Source of the DNA: Streptomyces davaonensis JCM 4913
GTDB taxonomy: Bacteria > Actinomycetota > Actinomycetes > Streptomycetales > Streptomycetaceae
Assembly: GCF_000349325.1 (NCBI RefSeq)
Contig: NC_020504.1
Location: forward strand, 6,296,053 to 6,360,052
Reading direction: 5' to 3'
DNA: 64,000 nt
A model generated the notes under the pieces. The model was not told the origin of the DNA. It worked only from the letters and a program-made list of their open reading frames with translations, and did no database searches. How positions within the stretch are numbered: position 1 is the stretch's first letter; each line of letters opens with the position of its first letter. Positions 52,672 to 62,351 of this stretch are shown piece after piece. Made by a program: the position numbers and the translations under genes.

Positions 52672-54189
52672 ATGGTAATCACCGCGCAGCTTCCTCCGCC
52701 TCGCGAGGAATTCCAGGAGTCCGCCGAGGGGCGGTTCGTGCGGGGCAGGGTGGTGCTCTGGGCGGCGCCCCTCGTCCTCACCCTGCTGGTCGGCGGCTTC
52801 GGGCTGACCGGGCCGTTGCTGGGCCGCGACGAGCTTGTCACCTGGGACATGGTCGGCCGGGACACCGACCGGATCCTGGCCACCCTGCGCAACGTCGACG
52901 CCGTGCACGGCGCCTATTACCTGCTGATGCACGGCTGGGTCACGCTGTTCGGGGATTCCGTCCTTTCCCTGCGGCTGCCGTCCCTATTCGCGGTGGCCGC
53001 CGCGGCCTCGGTCGTGGCGCTCCTCGGGGACCGGCTCTTCGGATATCGGGCCGGAATTCTCGCCGGTTTGCTGTTCGGGCTCGTACCGGCGGTGAGTCGT
53101 TACGGCCATGAGGCCCGCTCCTATGCGCTGGTGCTGTTCGCCGTCTCGCTCGCCACTCTTCTCCTGCTCCGGGCATTGGACCGGCCGCGCAGCCTTTGGC
53201 GCTGGGCCGCCTACGTCCTCGCACTGGCCTGCACCGGAGCCCTCCATCTGATCGCGCTGTCCGTCGTACTCGCCCACGCCGCTCTGCTCGTCGCCCGGGC
53301 GCGGCAGGACCGCTCCCTGTGGTGGCGGTCGGGCCTCGCCCTGGCCGCGGCCGCCGCGTGTGTCACCCCGCTCGCCCTGCTCGGCAGGTCCCAGGCCGGA
53401 CGCCAGCTGTACTGGGTACCGGCGCCGGACGGCTGGGCGCTGCTCTCCCTCCCGCAGGACCTGTTCGCCTCCGCGGTCGGCGCCGGAGCCCTGGCCGCCC
53501 TCGCCCTGACGGCCCGCTCGGAGCGCAGGGCGCCGCTGCTGCTGTGCGGCATCTGGGCACTGGTGCCCCCGGCCCTGGTGTGGGCCTTCTCCCACGGCGA
53601 GGTGTCGTACTTCCGTGGCGTGTACGTCCTGTTCACCCTTCCGGCCTGGGCGCTGCTCGCCGGGGCGGGGCTCGATGCGGCCCGGCGCTCCTGGAAGGCG
53701 GTCGCGGCCGGGGTCGTGGTGCTGGCCCTGCTGACGCTGTCGGACCAGCGGCAGATGCGGCAGCCGTTCGAGCACAACGCCCCGGTGATCCTTGACTACG
53801 CGGCGGCGGCCGAGGTGATCGAGCGGGGCCACCGGGCCGGGGACGCCGTCGTCTACGACCGCTTCGACAGCTGGAAGCTCGACGGTGGGGTGGCGTACTA
53901 CCTGCCGCGCGAACTGCGGCTGCGGGACGTGTTTCTGACGCGGACACCGGCCGAGATCGATGACCTCTATGCGGTCCAGTGCGCCGTACCGGACCGCTGT
54001 CTGAGGAAGGACGAGCGGCGCGTCTGGCTGCTGACGCAGGGCACCGACTTCCCCTTCAACGCGATCGATCCGGAGCAGGCGGGTGCCTTGCAGCGGCGGT
54101 ACACGGTGAAGGTGAGCATGCCGGTGACCGGGATGACGGTGAGTCTGCTGGAGCTCACCGACGCGGCAGGGGGTGTCCGGCAGCCCTGA
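52672..54189 (+). CDS. Polytopic glycosyltransferase, GT39/PMT-like (ArnT-type)
   Basis: 505 residues with about 10-11 membrane segments in the first 380 residues and a C-terminal extracytoplasmic domain. GRDELVTW in the first loop is the acidic motif expected for lipid-linked sugar transferases (GT-C). GT39 enzymes move mannose from polyprenyl-phosphate to Ser/Thr of secreted proteins; others act on lipids. ATG 52672 has GGAGAA ahead. Its stop codon sits in the loop of a terminator. Confidence 0.82.
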   Translation: MVITAQLPPPREEFQESAEGRFVRGRVVLWAAPLVLTLLVGGFGLTGPLLGRDELVTWDMVGRDTDRILATLRNVDAVHGAYYLLMHGWVTLFGDSVLSLRLPSLFAVAAAASVVALLGDRLFGYRAGILAGLLFGLVPAVSRYGHEARSYALVLFAVSLATLLLLRALDRPRSLWRWAAYVLALACTGALHLIALSVVLAHAALLVARARQDRSLWWRSGLALAAAAACVTPLALLGRSQAGRQLYWVPAPDGWALLSLPQDLFASAVGAGALAALALTARSERRAPLLLCGIWALVPPALVWAFSHGEVSYFRGVYVLFTLPAWALLAGAGLDAARRSWKAVAAGVVVLALLTLSDQRQMRQPFEHNAPVILDYAAAAEVIERGHRAGDAVVYDRFDSWKLDGGVAYYLPRELRLRDVFLTRTPAEIDDLYAVQCAVPDRCLRKDERRVWLLTQGTDFPFNAIDPEQAGALQRRYTVKVSMPVTGMTVSLLELTDAAGGVRQP

Positions 54190-54208
54190 CGCTCTGCCGG
54201 ACACCCCC
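54169..54208 (+). terminator. Terminator containing the glycosyltransferase stop codon in its loop
   Basis: A 15-bp perfect stem, gggggtgtccggcag (54169-54183) and ctgccggacaccccc (54194-54208), loop 10 nt with TGA at 54187-54189. The left arm encodes the last residues of the protein. Confidence 0.85.
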
Positions 54209-54222
54209 TTGCTCGTGGGGTG

Positions 54223-55077
54223 CTACGGGACGATGGTCCCGCCGTTCACGGCGCCGGGGGCCGGCTGCCGGTTCACGAGGCTCCAGGGTGTGGTGCACGA
54301 CAGGGTGGGGGTGGCGTCGGTTTCCACATCACAGGTGGTGCCGTAGATCTGGCCGCCGGTGGTGATGACTTCGATTGCCAGGTCTCCTTCGGTCCCCCCG
54401 CCCAGTGCCTGCTGGGACACGGCGATCGCACAGGCGTTTGACGGGTAGTTGCGGAGCCCTGTGAGGTCGGTCCACAGGAAGGCCGTGGGGGTCGGCTGGA
54501 GGTCGCGGATGCCCGCGTAGGCTCTGGCCGGGCCGCCCATGACCGGTGGGGTCAACGCGGCTCGGACCTCGAAGTTGTTCTCGTCCCGGCTGGCGTCGAT
54601 GTCGACACAGGGGCCGGCCGCGCCGGTGGCACCCGTGGCACCCGTTGCACCGGTCGCACCGGTCGCACCCGTTGCACCCGGGGCGCCGGTGCCGCCAGGG
54701 CCGGTGGCACCGGTGGCACCTGTCGCACCGGTGGCACCGGTGGCGCCCTTCGCACCGGTGGCACCCGTCGCACCGGTCGCACCGGTGGCGCCCTTCGCTC
54801 CGGTCGCGCCCGTCGCGCCCGTGGCGCCACGGCACTTGTCCTTGCCGGTGTACGCCTCCTCGGTCGCTCTCGGCTTGTGGTGGGGCTTGCCGGGCTTGCA
54901 GTCGTCGCCCGTGTACGGCGTCGCGGTGGGCCGCTCGGACACGGCCTGGGCGGCCGCCGCGGACGGCGTGACCACCCCGGCGGCGATGACCAGGGCGAGG
55001 GAGGTCAGTACTCCGGCCCGTTGGAACCTCGCGCGGGCCAACGGCCCCAGCAGCGAAGGAGTGTGTCGAGGACTCAT
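54223..55077 (-). CDS. Secreted collagen-like protein with (Gly-Ala-Thr)n triple-helix region
   Basis: 284 residues. A signal peptide ends near AAAQA (about 44). A Lys/His-rich linker leads to 23 Gly-X-Y triplets (84-154) broken once by Gly-Pro at 126-127. Eighteen triplets are Gly-Ala-Thr, with two Gly-Ala-Lys. A C-terminal domain of about 128 residues follows with four cysteines. Such bacterial collagens form trimeric stalks with a globular tip; Thr in the Y position is often glycosylated, as in Bacillus BclA. ATG 55077 has AAGGAG 7 nt ahead. Confidence 0.88.
   Translation of the reverse strand: MSPRHTPSLLGPLARARFQRAGVLTSLALVIAAGVVTPSAAAAQAVSERPTATPYTGDDCKPGKPHHKPRATEEAYTGKDKCRGATGATGATGAKGATGATGATGATGAKGATGATGATGATGATGPGGTGAPGATGATGATGATGATGATGAAGPCVDIDASRDENNFEVRAALTPPVMGGPARAYAGIRDLQPTPTAFLWTDLTGLRNYPSNACAIAVSQQALGGGTEGDLAIEVITTGGQIYGTTCDVETDATPTLSCTTPWSLVNRQPAPGAVNGGTIVP
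54616..54828. repeat. 9-bp tandem repeat encoding Gly-Ala-Thr triplets
   Basis: Repeats of ggtgcgacg-like units on the minus strand code for the triplet region. The units vary at wobble positions, so selection on the protein is likely. It is not a CRISPR array. Confidence 0.85.
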
Positions 55078-55318
55078 AGGCATGCTCCTTGGCACGAAAG
55101 GGTCCGGGGGAGTCCCGGACCTCAGTGCGAGAGTGACGTGATCGCCCATGAGAGCCGCCGTGCGCGCGGAGGACGCGCCGTCAAATAGGTAAAACGGTCT
55201 AGCGGACAAGCGAGACGCACCGAGCGGCCTGGTGAAACCTGTCGCGCTGGTGAAAGCCGTGACGCCATCGCAACACCCGTGACGCATCCGGACCGAGGGA
55301 CCGCGCGTCTTGGCCGGT

Positions 55319-56419
55319 ATGGAACCGCAGAAGCCGCTGCCCGAGCCCCGGCAACCCGAAGGGTGCCTGGTCACCGCCATCCGCATTCCCGTACGGATCT
55401 TCGTGCTGGTGCTGGTTCTGCCGGTGCGGATGGTGTGGGACGCGCTGGTCGTCGCGTGGCGGTTCCTGACCGACACCGTGTTCCGTCCCGTCGGCCGGGC
55501 CCTGCTGTGGGTCGGGCGGGCGCTGTTCGTCTGGCCGTTCGTGGGGCTCTGGCGGTATCTGCTGGTGCCGCTCGGCCGGGGGCTCGCCTGGCTCGGGAAC
55601 GTGCTGGTCGTCGTACCGCTCGGGTGGCTGTACCGGTATGTGCTCACGCCGATCGGGCACGGCTTCGCCTGGGTCGGGCGGGGGATCGTGGCCTGTCTGG
55701 CGTGGGTGTACGCGCGCGTGCTGACGCCGATCGGGCATGCCTGCATGTGGGTGCTCCGGGGGATCGGCCTCGGGCTCGCCGCCCTCGCGGCCGGGGTGTT
55801 CGGCGCCGTCGCCTGGCTCGTGCGGTATCTGCTCGTCGTGCCCGCGCTGTGGGTGTACCAGTGGGTGCTCACGCCCGTCGGGCACGCCCTCATGTGGGTC
55901 GCCCGGGGAATCGGCATCGCGCTGTACTGGATCACCCGGGTGCTGTTCGTGCTGCCCGCGCTCGCCGTGTGGCGGTGGGTGCTGGTGCCCGTCGGGCGGG
56001 CGCTGGCGGCTGTGGGGCGGGCGCTCGCCGTCGTGGGACGGGAGATCTGGGACGCGATCGTGCAGGCCTGGCGGGTCGCCGGGCGGATCTCGCTCGCCGT
56101 CGGACGGTTCTTCGGGACCCTCTTCCGGTGGATCTTCGTGGAGCCGCTGCGCTGGGTGTACCGGACCGTCCTCACGCCGGTCGGGCATGTCGTCCGGGAC
56201 GCGGTGCTGCGGCCCTGCGCCGAGGCCGCGCGCAGTGTGGGCCGGGCCACCCGGCAGGCCCTCACCGCCGCCCGTGAGTCCGTACGACAGGCCCGCGCCG
56301 ACTTCCGGCGGATGCTGTTCGGCGAGCCCCGGCAACCGGAGTCGGTGGCCCGGCGGGAACCTCGGGGCGCCGAGACACGTACTCTTGGTAGCAGTACGAC
56401 CGCTCTCACGAAGGACTGA
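55319..56419 (+). CDS. Repetitive membrane-associated protein (VLTPxGH motif repeats)
   Basis: About 366 residues. Residues 20-300 consist of hydrophobic/aromatic units repeating YxxVLTPIGHxxxWVxRGI-like segments (at least four copies), then a basic tail of about 60. Repeats are too short and too rich in Trp, Arg and Gly for normal helices, so amphipathic re-entrant segments are possible. The family is unknown to me. ATG 55319 is used; TTG 55310 has a better GAGGGA. The start of the next gene follows 6 bp after its stop. Confidence 0.7.
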   Translation: MEPQKPLPEPRQPEGCLVTAIRIPVRIFVLVLVLPVRMVWDALVVAWRFLTDTVFRPVGRALLWVGRALFVWPFVGLWRYLLVPLGRGLAWLGNVLVVVPLGWLYRYVLTPIGHGFAWVGRGIVACLAWVYARVLTPIGHACMWVLRGIGLGLAALAAGVFGAVAWLVRYLLVVPALWVYQWVLTPVGHALMWVARGIGIALYWITRVLFVLPALAVWRWVLVPVGRALAAVGRALAVVGREIWDAIVQAWRVAGRISLAVGRFFGTLFRWIFVEPLRWVYRTVLTPVGHVVRDAVLRPCAEAARSVGRATRQALTAARESVRQARADFRRMLFGEPRQPESVARREPRGAETRTLGSSTTALTKD

Positions 56420-56425
56420 ACGACA

Positions 56426-57238
56426 CTGGGCAAGCGACAGCCCGAAGGCCCGCCGCCCGCTCCCGCGGTGCAGCGCATCCGACTGCGCTACACCAAGCGC
56501 GGCCGCCTCCGGTTCACCAGCCACCGTGACTTCCAGCGCGCCTTCGAGCGTGCGCTGCGCCGTGCCGAGGTGCCGATGGCGTACTCGGCGGGGTTCACGC
56601 CGCATCCGAAGGTGTCGTACGCCAATGCCGCACCCACCGGCACGGGCAGTGAGGCGGAGTATCTGGAGATCGCGCTCACCGCGGCGCGGGATCCGGAGCA
56701 GCTGAGGGTGCTGCTCGACGAGTCGCTGCCCGCCGGGCTCGATGTCGTCGACGCGGTCGAGGCCCGCACTTCCGGGCTCGCCGACCGGCTGACGGCTTCC
56801 GAGTGGGAGCTGCGTCTCGACGGTGTGGAGCCGGCCGAGGCCGAGCAGGCCGTGGCCGCGTTCAACGCCGCCGAGACCGTCGAGGTCCAGCGCATGACCA
56901 AGAACGGCGTTCGGACCTTCGACGCCCGCCAGGCGGTCGTGGATCTTGAAGCGCACGGAACGACCAGTTCGACGGCTGATAGGCCGACCGACCAGCCCTG
57001 TGCGATACTGCGGCTGGTTGTTCGGCACGTGACGCCTGCCGTACGACCCGACGACGTCCTGTCCGGTCTCCGCGCCGTGGCCGACCTGGCGCCGCCGGTC
57101 CCCGCAGCGGTGACCAGGCTGGCGCAGGGGCTGTTCGATGAAGAGACCGGCACGGTGACCGACCCGCTCGCGCCCGACCGCGAGGCAGCGACGGCCCCCA
57201 CGGCCGGAACCGCTGCCGCCGCGAAGGCGCCGGCGTAA
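56426..57238 (+). CDS. Radical SAM-associated protein, TIGR03936 / DUF2344 family
   Basis: About 270 residues if started at CTG 56426, or 256 from GTG 56468. Signature: [19 protein letters not shown], then [17 protein letters not shown]. It is a partner of the TIGR03960 radical SAM protein and is commonly next to RNase E; the function is unknown. CTG 56426 is 10 nt after AAGGA and restores the N-terminus [16 protein letters not shown]. That N-terminus is usual in Streptomyces as I recall. A CTG start is rare. Confidence 0.88.
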   Translation: MGKRQPEGPPPAPAVQRIRLRYTKRGRLRFTSHRDFQRAFERALRRAEVPMAYSAGFTPHPKVSYANAAPTGTGSEAEYLEIALTAARDPEQLRVLLDESLPAGLDVVDAVEARTSGLADRLTASEWELRLDGVEPAEAEQAVAAFNAAETVEVQRMTKNGVRTFDARQAVVDLEAHGTTSSTADRPTDQPCAILRLVVRHVTPAVRPDDVLSGLRAVADLAPPVPAAVTRLAQGLFDEETGTVTDPLAPDREAATAPTAGTAAAAKAPA

Positions 57239-57500
57239 GGAAGGTCCCGCGAAGGGACGGACGTCGTAGCGCCGCCCTCGTACTCGGGAGCCACCTGGGT
57301 CGGGCAGCGCACCGACCAGAAGACTTTCGCCAGGCCGTACGCATTCGGCGTACGGAACCGGCGAGACAGGACACAGAGAGCTCCCGTGCGGCGCCCGCGC
57401 CCCGGACGGCGGCAGTCGCGCACGACGCGAGCCGCGGACGTCACCGGCCCACCGCCGGACCAGGCGCGGCGCCCGGGAGCCTGACGGGAGAAACGCCCGC

Positions 57501-60500
57501 ATGCTCGAGCCGACCGAACCCACCGAGGGTTCCGAACTCAACACCCCCAGCGACACCCTGCCGCCGCGTCGTCGGCGCCGTGCCGCGTCCCGGCCGGCGG
57601 GTCCACCGACCGGCGCCGCCGCAGACTCCACCGACTCCGCGACCGAGGCCGCGCCGGCCATACCGGACGCCGAGGTCGAGGAGACCGAGGTCGAGGAGAC
57701 GGAGGTCGCCGAGACCGAAGAGGCAGCCGAGGTCGTCGAGGCCGCGCCTGTCGCCGTCGCCGTCGCCGATGAGGCTCCCGCCGGTCGTTCGCGGCGCCGT
57801 GTGGTCCGTAGGGCGTCCGCGCCCGCCGGTGCGCCGGTGTCCGCCGAGGCCGCCGAGACCATCGTGCCGGGGACCAGCTCCGCGGAGGAGAACGCGCCCG
57901 CCACCGAGGTCGTCGAGGCCGCCTCCGCCGCCGCTGCCGTGGAGGACGCCGCCCCGCGTCGCACCCGCCGCCGCGCCACCCGCAAGGTCACCGCGCCCGC
58001 CGCCGCTCCCGAGACGGCGGAGACCGTCGTCGAGGCCGCGCCGGTCGCTCCGGTCGAGGAGATCGCCGCTCAGGTCGAGGAGACCGCCGAGGACGCCGCG
58101 CCGAAGGGACGTACGCGCCGCCGTGCGACCCGGAAGGTGTCCGCGCCCGCCGAGGCGCCGGTCGAGGAGGCTCAGGTCGAGGAGGCCGCCCCCGCCGAGA
58201 CCGCCGCTGTCGCCGAGACCCCGGCCGTCGAGGACACGCCCGCCGAAGACACCCCGGCCGCGTCCGAGGACGTCGCCCCCCGTCGTACCCGTCGGCGTGC
58301 CACGCGTCGTGTGTCCGCGCCCGCCGAGGCGCCCGAGACCGTGGAGGCGTCCGTGACCGCCGCCGATGAGAGCGCCGCCAAGGCCGAGGCCGAGACCGCG
58401 CAGCCCGCCGAGGCTCCCGCCGAAGAGGCCGCCCCCCGCCGCCGGCGCCGGGTCGCCCGCGCGGCTGCCACCGGGTTCTCCGCGCCCGCACGGACCGCCG
58501 AGGAGGAGGCCGAGGAGGAGTCGGCCCCGCGTCGTCCGGCGCGGCCCGCCGTCGCCGTGTTCCAGCCGCCCGTCTTCACCGAGCCCATGTTCCAGACCCC
58601 GGAGCGCGCCGCCGCCGCGGCCGCCGCCGAGGCGTCGGACGTGTCCGGTGACGCCGAGGAGACCGCGGAGTTCCCGGAGGAGGAGCAGGCCGGCGGCCGT
58701 CGTCGACGCCGTCGCCGCGGTGCCCCCGTGGAGGAGGCCGAGGCCCGTACCGAGGCCCGCGTCGAGGCGCCCGCCGTCGAGGACGAGGCGGAGGACGCCG
58801 AGGAGTCCGTCGAGGACGGTGCCGAGGGCGAGGAGGCCGAGGAGACCGGGGCGCGCCGTCGTCGTCGCCGGGGCGGCCGTCGCCGTCGTCGCGGTGAGGC
58901 CGCGGACGCCGACTCCGAGGGCGGTGACACCGAGGGCGACGAGACCGCCGCCGAGCAGGCCGCGCAGGACGCCGAGGACACCGCCGAGCAGGAGGAAGAG
59001 GACGCCGACGAGGCGGACCGGGACGAGGAGTCCGCGGGTTCCAGCTCCAGCAGCCGGCGCCGTCGCCGCCGTCGCCGCCGGGCCGGGGACAGCTCCGGCG
59101 ATGCCGAGCCGTCCGCCGACGACCCCGAGCGCACGGTCGTCAAGGTGCGCGAGCCGCGCGCCAAGGCCGAGCCGTCCGACGAGGTGCAGTCCATCAAGGG
59201 CTCGACCCGGCTCGAAGCGAAGAAGCAGCGCCGTCGGGAAGGCCGTGAGCAGGGGCGCCGCCGCGTCCCGATCATCACCGAGGCCGAATTCCTGGCCCGC
59301 CGTGAGGCCGTCGAGCGCGTGATGGTCGTCCGCCAGCACGGCGACCGTACGCAGATCGGCGTCCTCGAGGACAACGTGCTCGTGGAGCACTACGTCAACA
59401 AGGAGCAGTCGACCTCGTACGTCGGCAATGTCTACCTCGGCAAGGTGCAGAACGTCCTGCCCTCGATGGAGGCCGCCTTCATCGACATCGGCAAGGGCCG
59501 CAACGCCGTGCTCTACGCCGGTGAGGTCAACTTCGAGGCGCTCGGCATGGCCAACGGGCCGCGACGCATCGAGTCCGCCCTCAAGTCGGGCCAGTCGGTC
59601 CTGGTGCAGGTCACCAAGGACCCGATCGGGCACAAGGGCGCGCGTCTGACCAGCCAGGTCTCCCTGCCGGGCCGCTACCTGGTCTACGTCCCCGAGGGGT
59701 CGATGACCGGTATCAGCCGCAAGCTGCCCGACACCGAGCGGGCGCGGCTGAAGACCATCCTCAAGAAGATCGTCCCCGAGGACGCGGGCGTGATCGTCCG
59801 TACGGCCGCGGAGGGTGCTTCCGAGGACGAGCTGCGCCGCGATGTCGAGCGGCTCCAGGCACAGTGGGAGGACATCCAGAAGAAGGCCAAGAGCGGCAAC
59901 GCGCCCACGCTGCTCTACGGCGAGCCGGACATGACGGTCCGGGTCGTCCGGGACATCTTCAACGAGGACTTCTCCAAGGTCGTCGTCAGCGGTGACGACG
60001 CCTGGTCGACGATCCACGGGTACGTCTCGCACGTCGCCCCGGATCTCGCCGAGCGGCTGTCGAAGTGGACCTCCGAGGTCGACGTCTTCGCCACCTACCG
60101 GATCGACGAGCAGCTCGCCAAGGCGCTGGACCGCAAGGTCTGGCTGCCCAGCGGCGGTTCGCTGGTGATCGACCGGACCGAGGCGATGGTCGTCGTCGAC
60201 GTCAACACCGGCAAGTTCACCGGCCAGGGCGGCAACCTGGAGGAGACGGTCACCAGGAACAACCTGGAGGCGGCCGAGGAGATCGTGCGTCAGCTGCGGC
60301 TGCGCGACCTCGGCGGCATCATCGTGATCGACTTCATCGACATGGTGCTGGAGTCCAACCGGGATCTGGTGCTGCGGCGTCTGCTGGAGTGCCTGGGCCG
60401 GGACCGTACGAAGCACCAGGTCGCCGAGGTGACCTCGCTGGGGCTCGTGCAGATGACCCGGAAGCGGGTCGGCCAGGGGCTGCTGGAGTCGTTCTCCGAG

Positions 60501-61511
60501 ACCTGCGTCCACTGCAACGGCCGCGGTGTCATCGTGCACATGGAGCAGCCGACGGCCGCCGGTGGCGGCGGCAAGCGCAAGAAGCGCGGGCGTGGCGGTG
60601 ACGGGCACGAGCACGAGGCCGCGGTGACCGCGGTGGAGACCGCCGAGCCGGTCGAGCCGGAGCCCGAGACCGTCGCCGAGGTGGCGGCCGAGGTCGCCGA
60701 GCCGGTCGCGCTGCCCGCACCGGAGTTCGCGCCGGACGAGGAGCTGTACAGCAGCGTCGCCGAGGCGGAGGCCGCGGTCGCCCGCGGCGGCCGCACCCGG
60801 CGCCGGGCAAGCCGTCGGGCGTCGGCGCCGGCCGGTGCACCGAAGGCGGAGGCCCCCAGGGCCGAGGCGCCGGTCGCTCAGGAAACCACCGTCGAGCCGG
60901 AGATCGAGGCGCAGGCCGAACCCGCCGCGGTGGCGGACACGGTCGTCGAGACCCCGGCAGCCCCGGCCGCCCCCGTCGAGGAGGCCGCGCCGAAGGGCCG
61001 CACGCGTCGGCGCGCGACCCGGAAGGCGACGGCACCCGCCGGCTCGCCCGCCGGGGCGGAGGCCGCCGTGGTGACCGTCAGCAGCGAGGCCGCGGCCGAG
61101 CCGGTGGCCGAGGAGGCCGCCGCGCCCGAGCCGGTCGCCGAGCCCGTCGCCGAAGCGCCCGCCGAGAGCGCCGCCCCGGCCCGTCCGCGGCGCCGTGCCG
61201 TGCGCAAGGCCACCGCGCCGACCGCGTCCGAGGAGACGGCCGTCGTGGTCGTCCCCGCCACGGAGGCTCCGGCCGAGGAAGGGGAGCCCGCCCCGGCCAA
61301 GAAGGCGGCGGCCCGCAAGACGGCGAAGAAGGCGACGGCCAAGAAGGCCGCCACCAAGAAGACCGCGGCCAAGAAGACGGCCGCCAAGAAGACGACGGCC
61401 AAGAAGGCGGCCAAGACCGCCACGGCCGCCAAGAAGTCGACGTCGAAGAAGACCGCGGCGGCGGCGCAGCAGACGCTGCCCTCCGTCTCGGCCTCCACCG
61501 ACGAGGGCTGA
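57501..61511 (+). CDS. rne: Ribonuclease E/G (central catalytic domain, long disordered flanks)
   Basis: 1336 residues. Residues 1-580 are a disordered Ala/Glu/Val/Arg-rich region with TRRRATRKVSAPA-like blocks repeated. The S1-containing catalytic core begins near 588 (YVGNVYLGKVQNVLPSMEA). Catalytic Asp residues are in VVVDVNTGKFTG (about 896) and IVIDFIDMV (about 941). The zinc-link is CVHCNGRG (about 1002). The C-terminal tail is Ala/Lys-rich (KKATAKKAATKK). It matures and degrades RNA as the degradosome scaffold. Streptomyces RNase ES has this flanked layout. 57239-57500 holds its leader. Confidence 0.94.
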   Translation: MLEPTEPTEGSELNTPSDTLPPRRRRRAASRPAGPPTGAAADSTDSATEAAPAIPDAEVEETEVEETEVAETEEAAEVVEAAPVAVAVADEAPAGRSRRRVVRRASAPAGAPVSAEAAETIVPGTSSAEENAPATEVVEAASAAAAVEDAAPRRTRRRATRKVTAPAAAPETAETVVEAAPVAPVEEIAAQVEETAEDAAPKGRTRRRATRKVSAPAEAPVEEAQVEEAAPAETAAVAETPAVEDTPAEDTPAASEDVAPRRTRRRATRRVSAPAEAPETVEASVTAADESAAKAEAETAQPAEAPAEEAAPRRRRRVARAAATGFSAPARTAEEEAEEESAPRRPARPAVAVFQPPVFTEPMFQTPERAAAAAAAEASDVSGDAEETAEFPEEEQAGGRRRRRRRGAPVEEAEARTEARVEAPAVEDEAEDAEESVEDGAEGEEAEETGARRRRRRGGRRRRRGEAADADSEGGDTEGDETAAEQAAQDAEDTAEQEEEDADEADRDEESAGSSSSSRRRRRRRRRAGDSSGDAEPSADDPERTVVKVREPRAKAEPSDEVQSIKGSTRLEAKKQRRREGREQGRRRVPIITEAEFLARREAVERVMVVRQHGDRTQIGVLEDNVLVEHYVNKEQSTSYVGNVYLGKVQNVLPSMEAAFIDIGKGRNAVLYAGEVNFEALGMANGPRRIESALKSGQSVLVQVTKDPIGHKGARLTSQVSLPGRYLVYVPEGSMTGISRKLPDTERARLKTILKKIVPEDAGVIVRTAAEGASEDELRRDVERLQAQWEDIQKKAKSGNAPTLLYGEPDMTVRVVRDIFNEDFSKVVVSGDDAWSTIHGYVSHVAPDLAERLSKWTSEVDVFATYRIDEQLAKALDRKVWLPSGGSLVIDRTEAMVVVDVNTGKFTGQGGNLEETVTRNNLEAAEEIVRQLRLRDLGGIIVIDFIDMVLESNRDLVLRRLLECLGRDRTKHQVAEVTSLGLVQMTRKRVGQGLLESFSETCVHCNGRGVIVHMEQPTAAGGGGKRKKRGRGGDGHEHEAAVTAVETAEPVEPEPETVAEVAAEVAEPVALPAPEFAPDEELYSSVAEAEAAVARGGRTRRRASRRASAPAGAPKAEAPRAEAPVAQETTVEPEIEAQAEPAAVADTVVETPAAPAAPVEEAAPKGRTRRRATRKATAPAGSPAGAEAAVVTVSSEAAAEPVAEEAAAPEPVAEPVAEAPAESAAPARPRRRAVRKATAPTASEETAVVVVPATEAPAEEGEPAPAKKAAARKTAKKATAKKAATKKTAAKKTAAKKTTAKKAAKTATAAKKSTSKKTAAAAQQTLPSVSASTDEG

Positions 61512-61521
61512 AGCGACACCG

Positions 61522-61557
61522 GGGGTGCGGTCGGTCGACGTGACCGGCCGCACACCC
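61522..61557 (+). terminator. Terminator of rne
   Basis: An approximately 14-bp stem with one bulged A and a G-U pair, from ggggtgcggtcggtc (61522-61536) to gaccggccgcacaccc (61542-61557). Confidence 0.7.
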
Positions 61558-61574
61558 TCGGGGCCCGGCCCGGT

Positions 61575-61604
61575 TTGACCCGTTCGGCCGCCGCCCCGTA
61601 ACCT
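61575..61604 (+). promoter_or_regulatory. Probable housekeeping promoter of rplU-rpmA
   Basis: Ttgacc (61575-61580) and taacct (61599-61604) with an 18-bp spacer, 140 bp before the L21 start. It fits the HrdB-type consensus in the -35 box and is weaker in the -10. Confidence 0.5.
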
Positions 61605-61745
61605 TGACCGTCGGCATGTCCACTGACGTGCCACATCCCCGTAAACCTTTTCCTCCCGGACACGACTGGCCGGGAGAGGCTGTTCGCGATGTGCGGGCGG
61701 CTGGACTGCGGGGGTGCCGTTCCCGAGCGAGAGAGTGAGATCCGC

Positions 61746-62066
61746 GTGTACGCCATCGTGCGCAGCGGTGGTCGCCAGCACAAGGTTGCTGTCGGCGACA
61801 TCGTTGAGGTTGACAAGATTTCCACTGCCAAGGTTGGCGACACGGTCGAGCTCTCGACCCTGCTCGTTGTCGACGGCGACTCCGTGACCAGCGACCCGTG
61901 GGTGCTGGCCGGCATCAAGGTCCAGGCCGAGGTCGTGGACCACCACAAGGGCGTCAAGATCGACATCCTTCGCTACAAGAACAAGACCGGCTACCGCCGT
62001 CGTCAGGGCCACCGCCAGCAGTACACGGCGATCAAGGTCACTGAGATCCCCGCGGCTGCGAAGTAA
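61746..62066 (+). CDS. rplU: 50S ribosomal protein L21
   Basis: 106 residues. [14 protein letters not shown] is the L21 start, so GTG 61746 is used, although the frame is open upstream. Ending [10 protein letters not shown]. It binds 23S rRNA. It is followed 14 bp later by rpmA, in the conserved rplU-rpmA-obg order. Confidence 0.97.
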   Translation: MYAIVRSGGRQHKVAVGDIVEVDKISTAKVGDTVELSTLLVVDGDSVTSDPWVLAGIKVQAEVVDHHKGVKIDILRYKNKTGYRRRQGHRQQYTAIKVTEIPAAAK

Positions 62067-62080
62067 GGGACTGAGGAGAG

Positions 62081-62335
62081 ATGGCACACAAGAAGGGCGC
62101 ATCGTCCACCCGTAACGGTCGTGACTCCAACGCTCAGCGCCTCGGCGTGAAGCGCTTCGGCGGTCAGGTCGTCAGCGCGGGTGAGATCCTGGTCCGCCAG
62201 CGCGGCACCCACTTCCACCCCGGCGCGGGCGTCGGCCGTGGCGGCGACGACACGCTGTTCGCGCTGAACGCCGGTGCGGTGGAGTTCGGCACCCACCGTG
62301 GCCGCAAGGTCGTGAACATCGTTCCGGTCGCCTGA
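62081..62335 (+). CDS. rpmA: 50S ribosomal protein L27
   Basis: 84 residues. It starts [16 protein letters not shown], the L27 hallmark near the peptidyl-transferase centre. There is no N-terminal cleavage extension like that in Firmicutes. GAGGAGA precedes the ATG. Confidence 0.97.
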   Translation: MAHKKGASSTRNGRDSNAQRLGVKRFGGQVVSAGEILVRQRGTHFHPGAGVGRGGDDTLFALNAGAVEFGTHRGRKVVNIVPVA

Positions 62336-62351
62336 TCGGAAGCTTTTCGCG

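Noticed and set aside
54616..54828. Tandem repeats considered as a CRISPR array
   Set aside because: There are no unique spacers; units are 9-bp codon triplets for Gly-Ala-Thr.
57441..62102. A 1553-residue open frame antisense to rne and rplU
   Set aside because: It mirrors the Arg/Ala/Glu-rich coding strand in very GC-rich DNA, has no recognisable motif, and overlaps genes with clear families.
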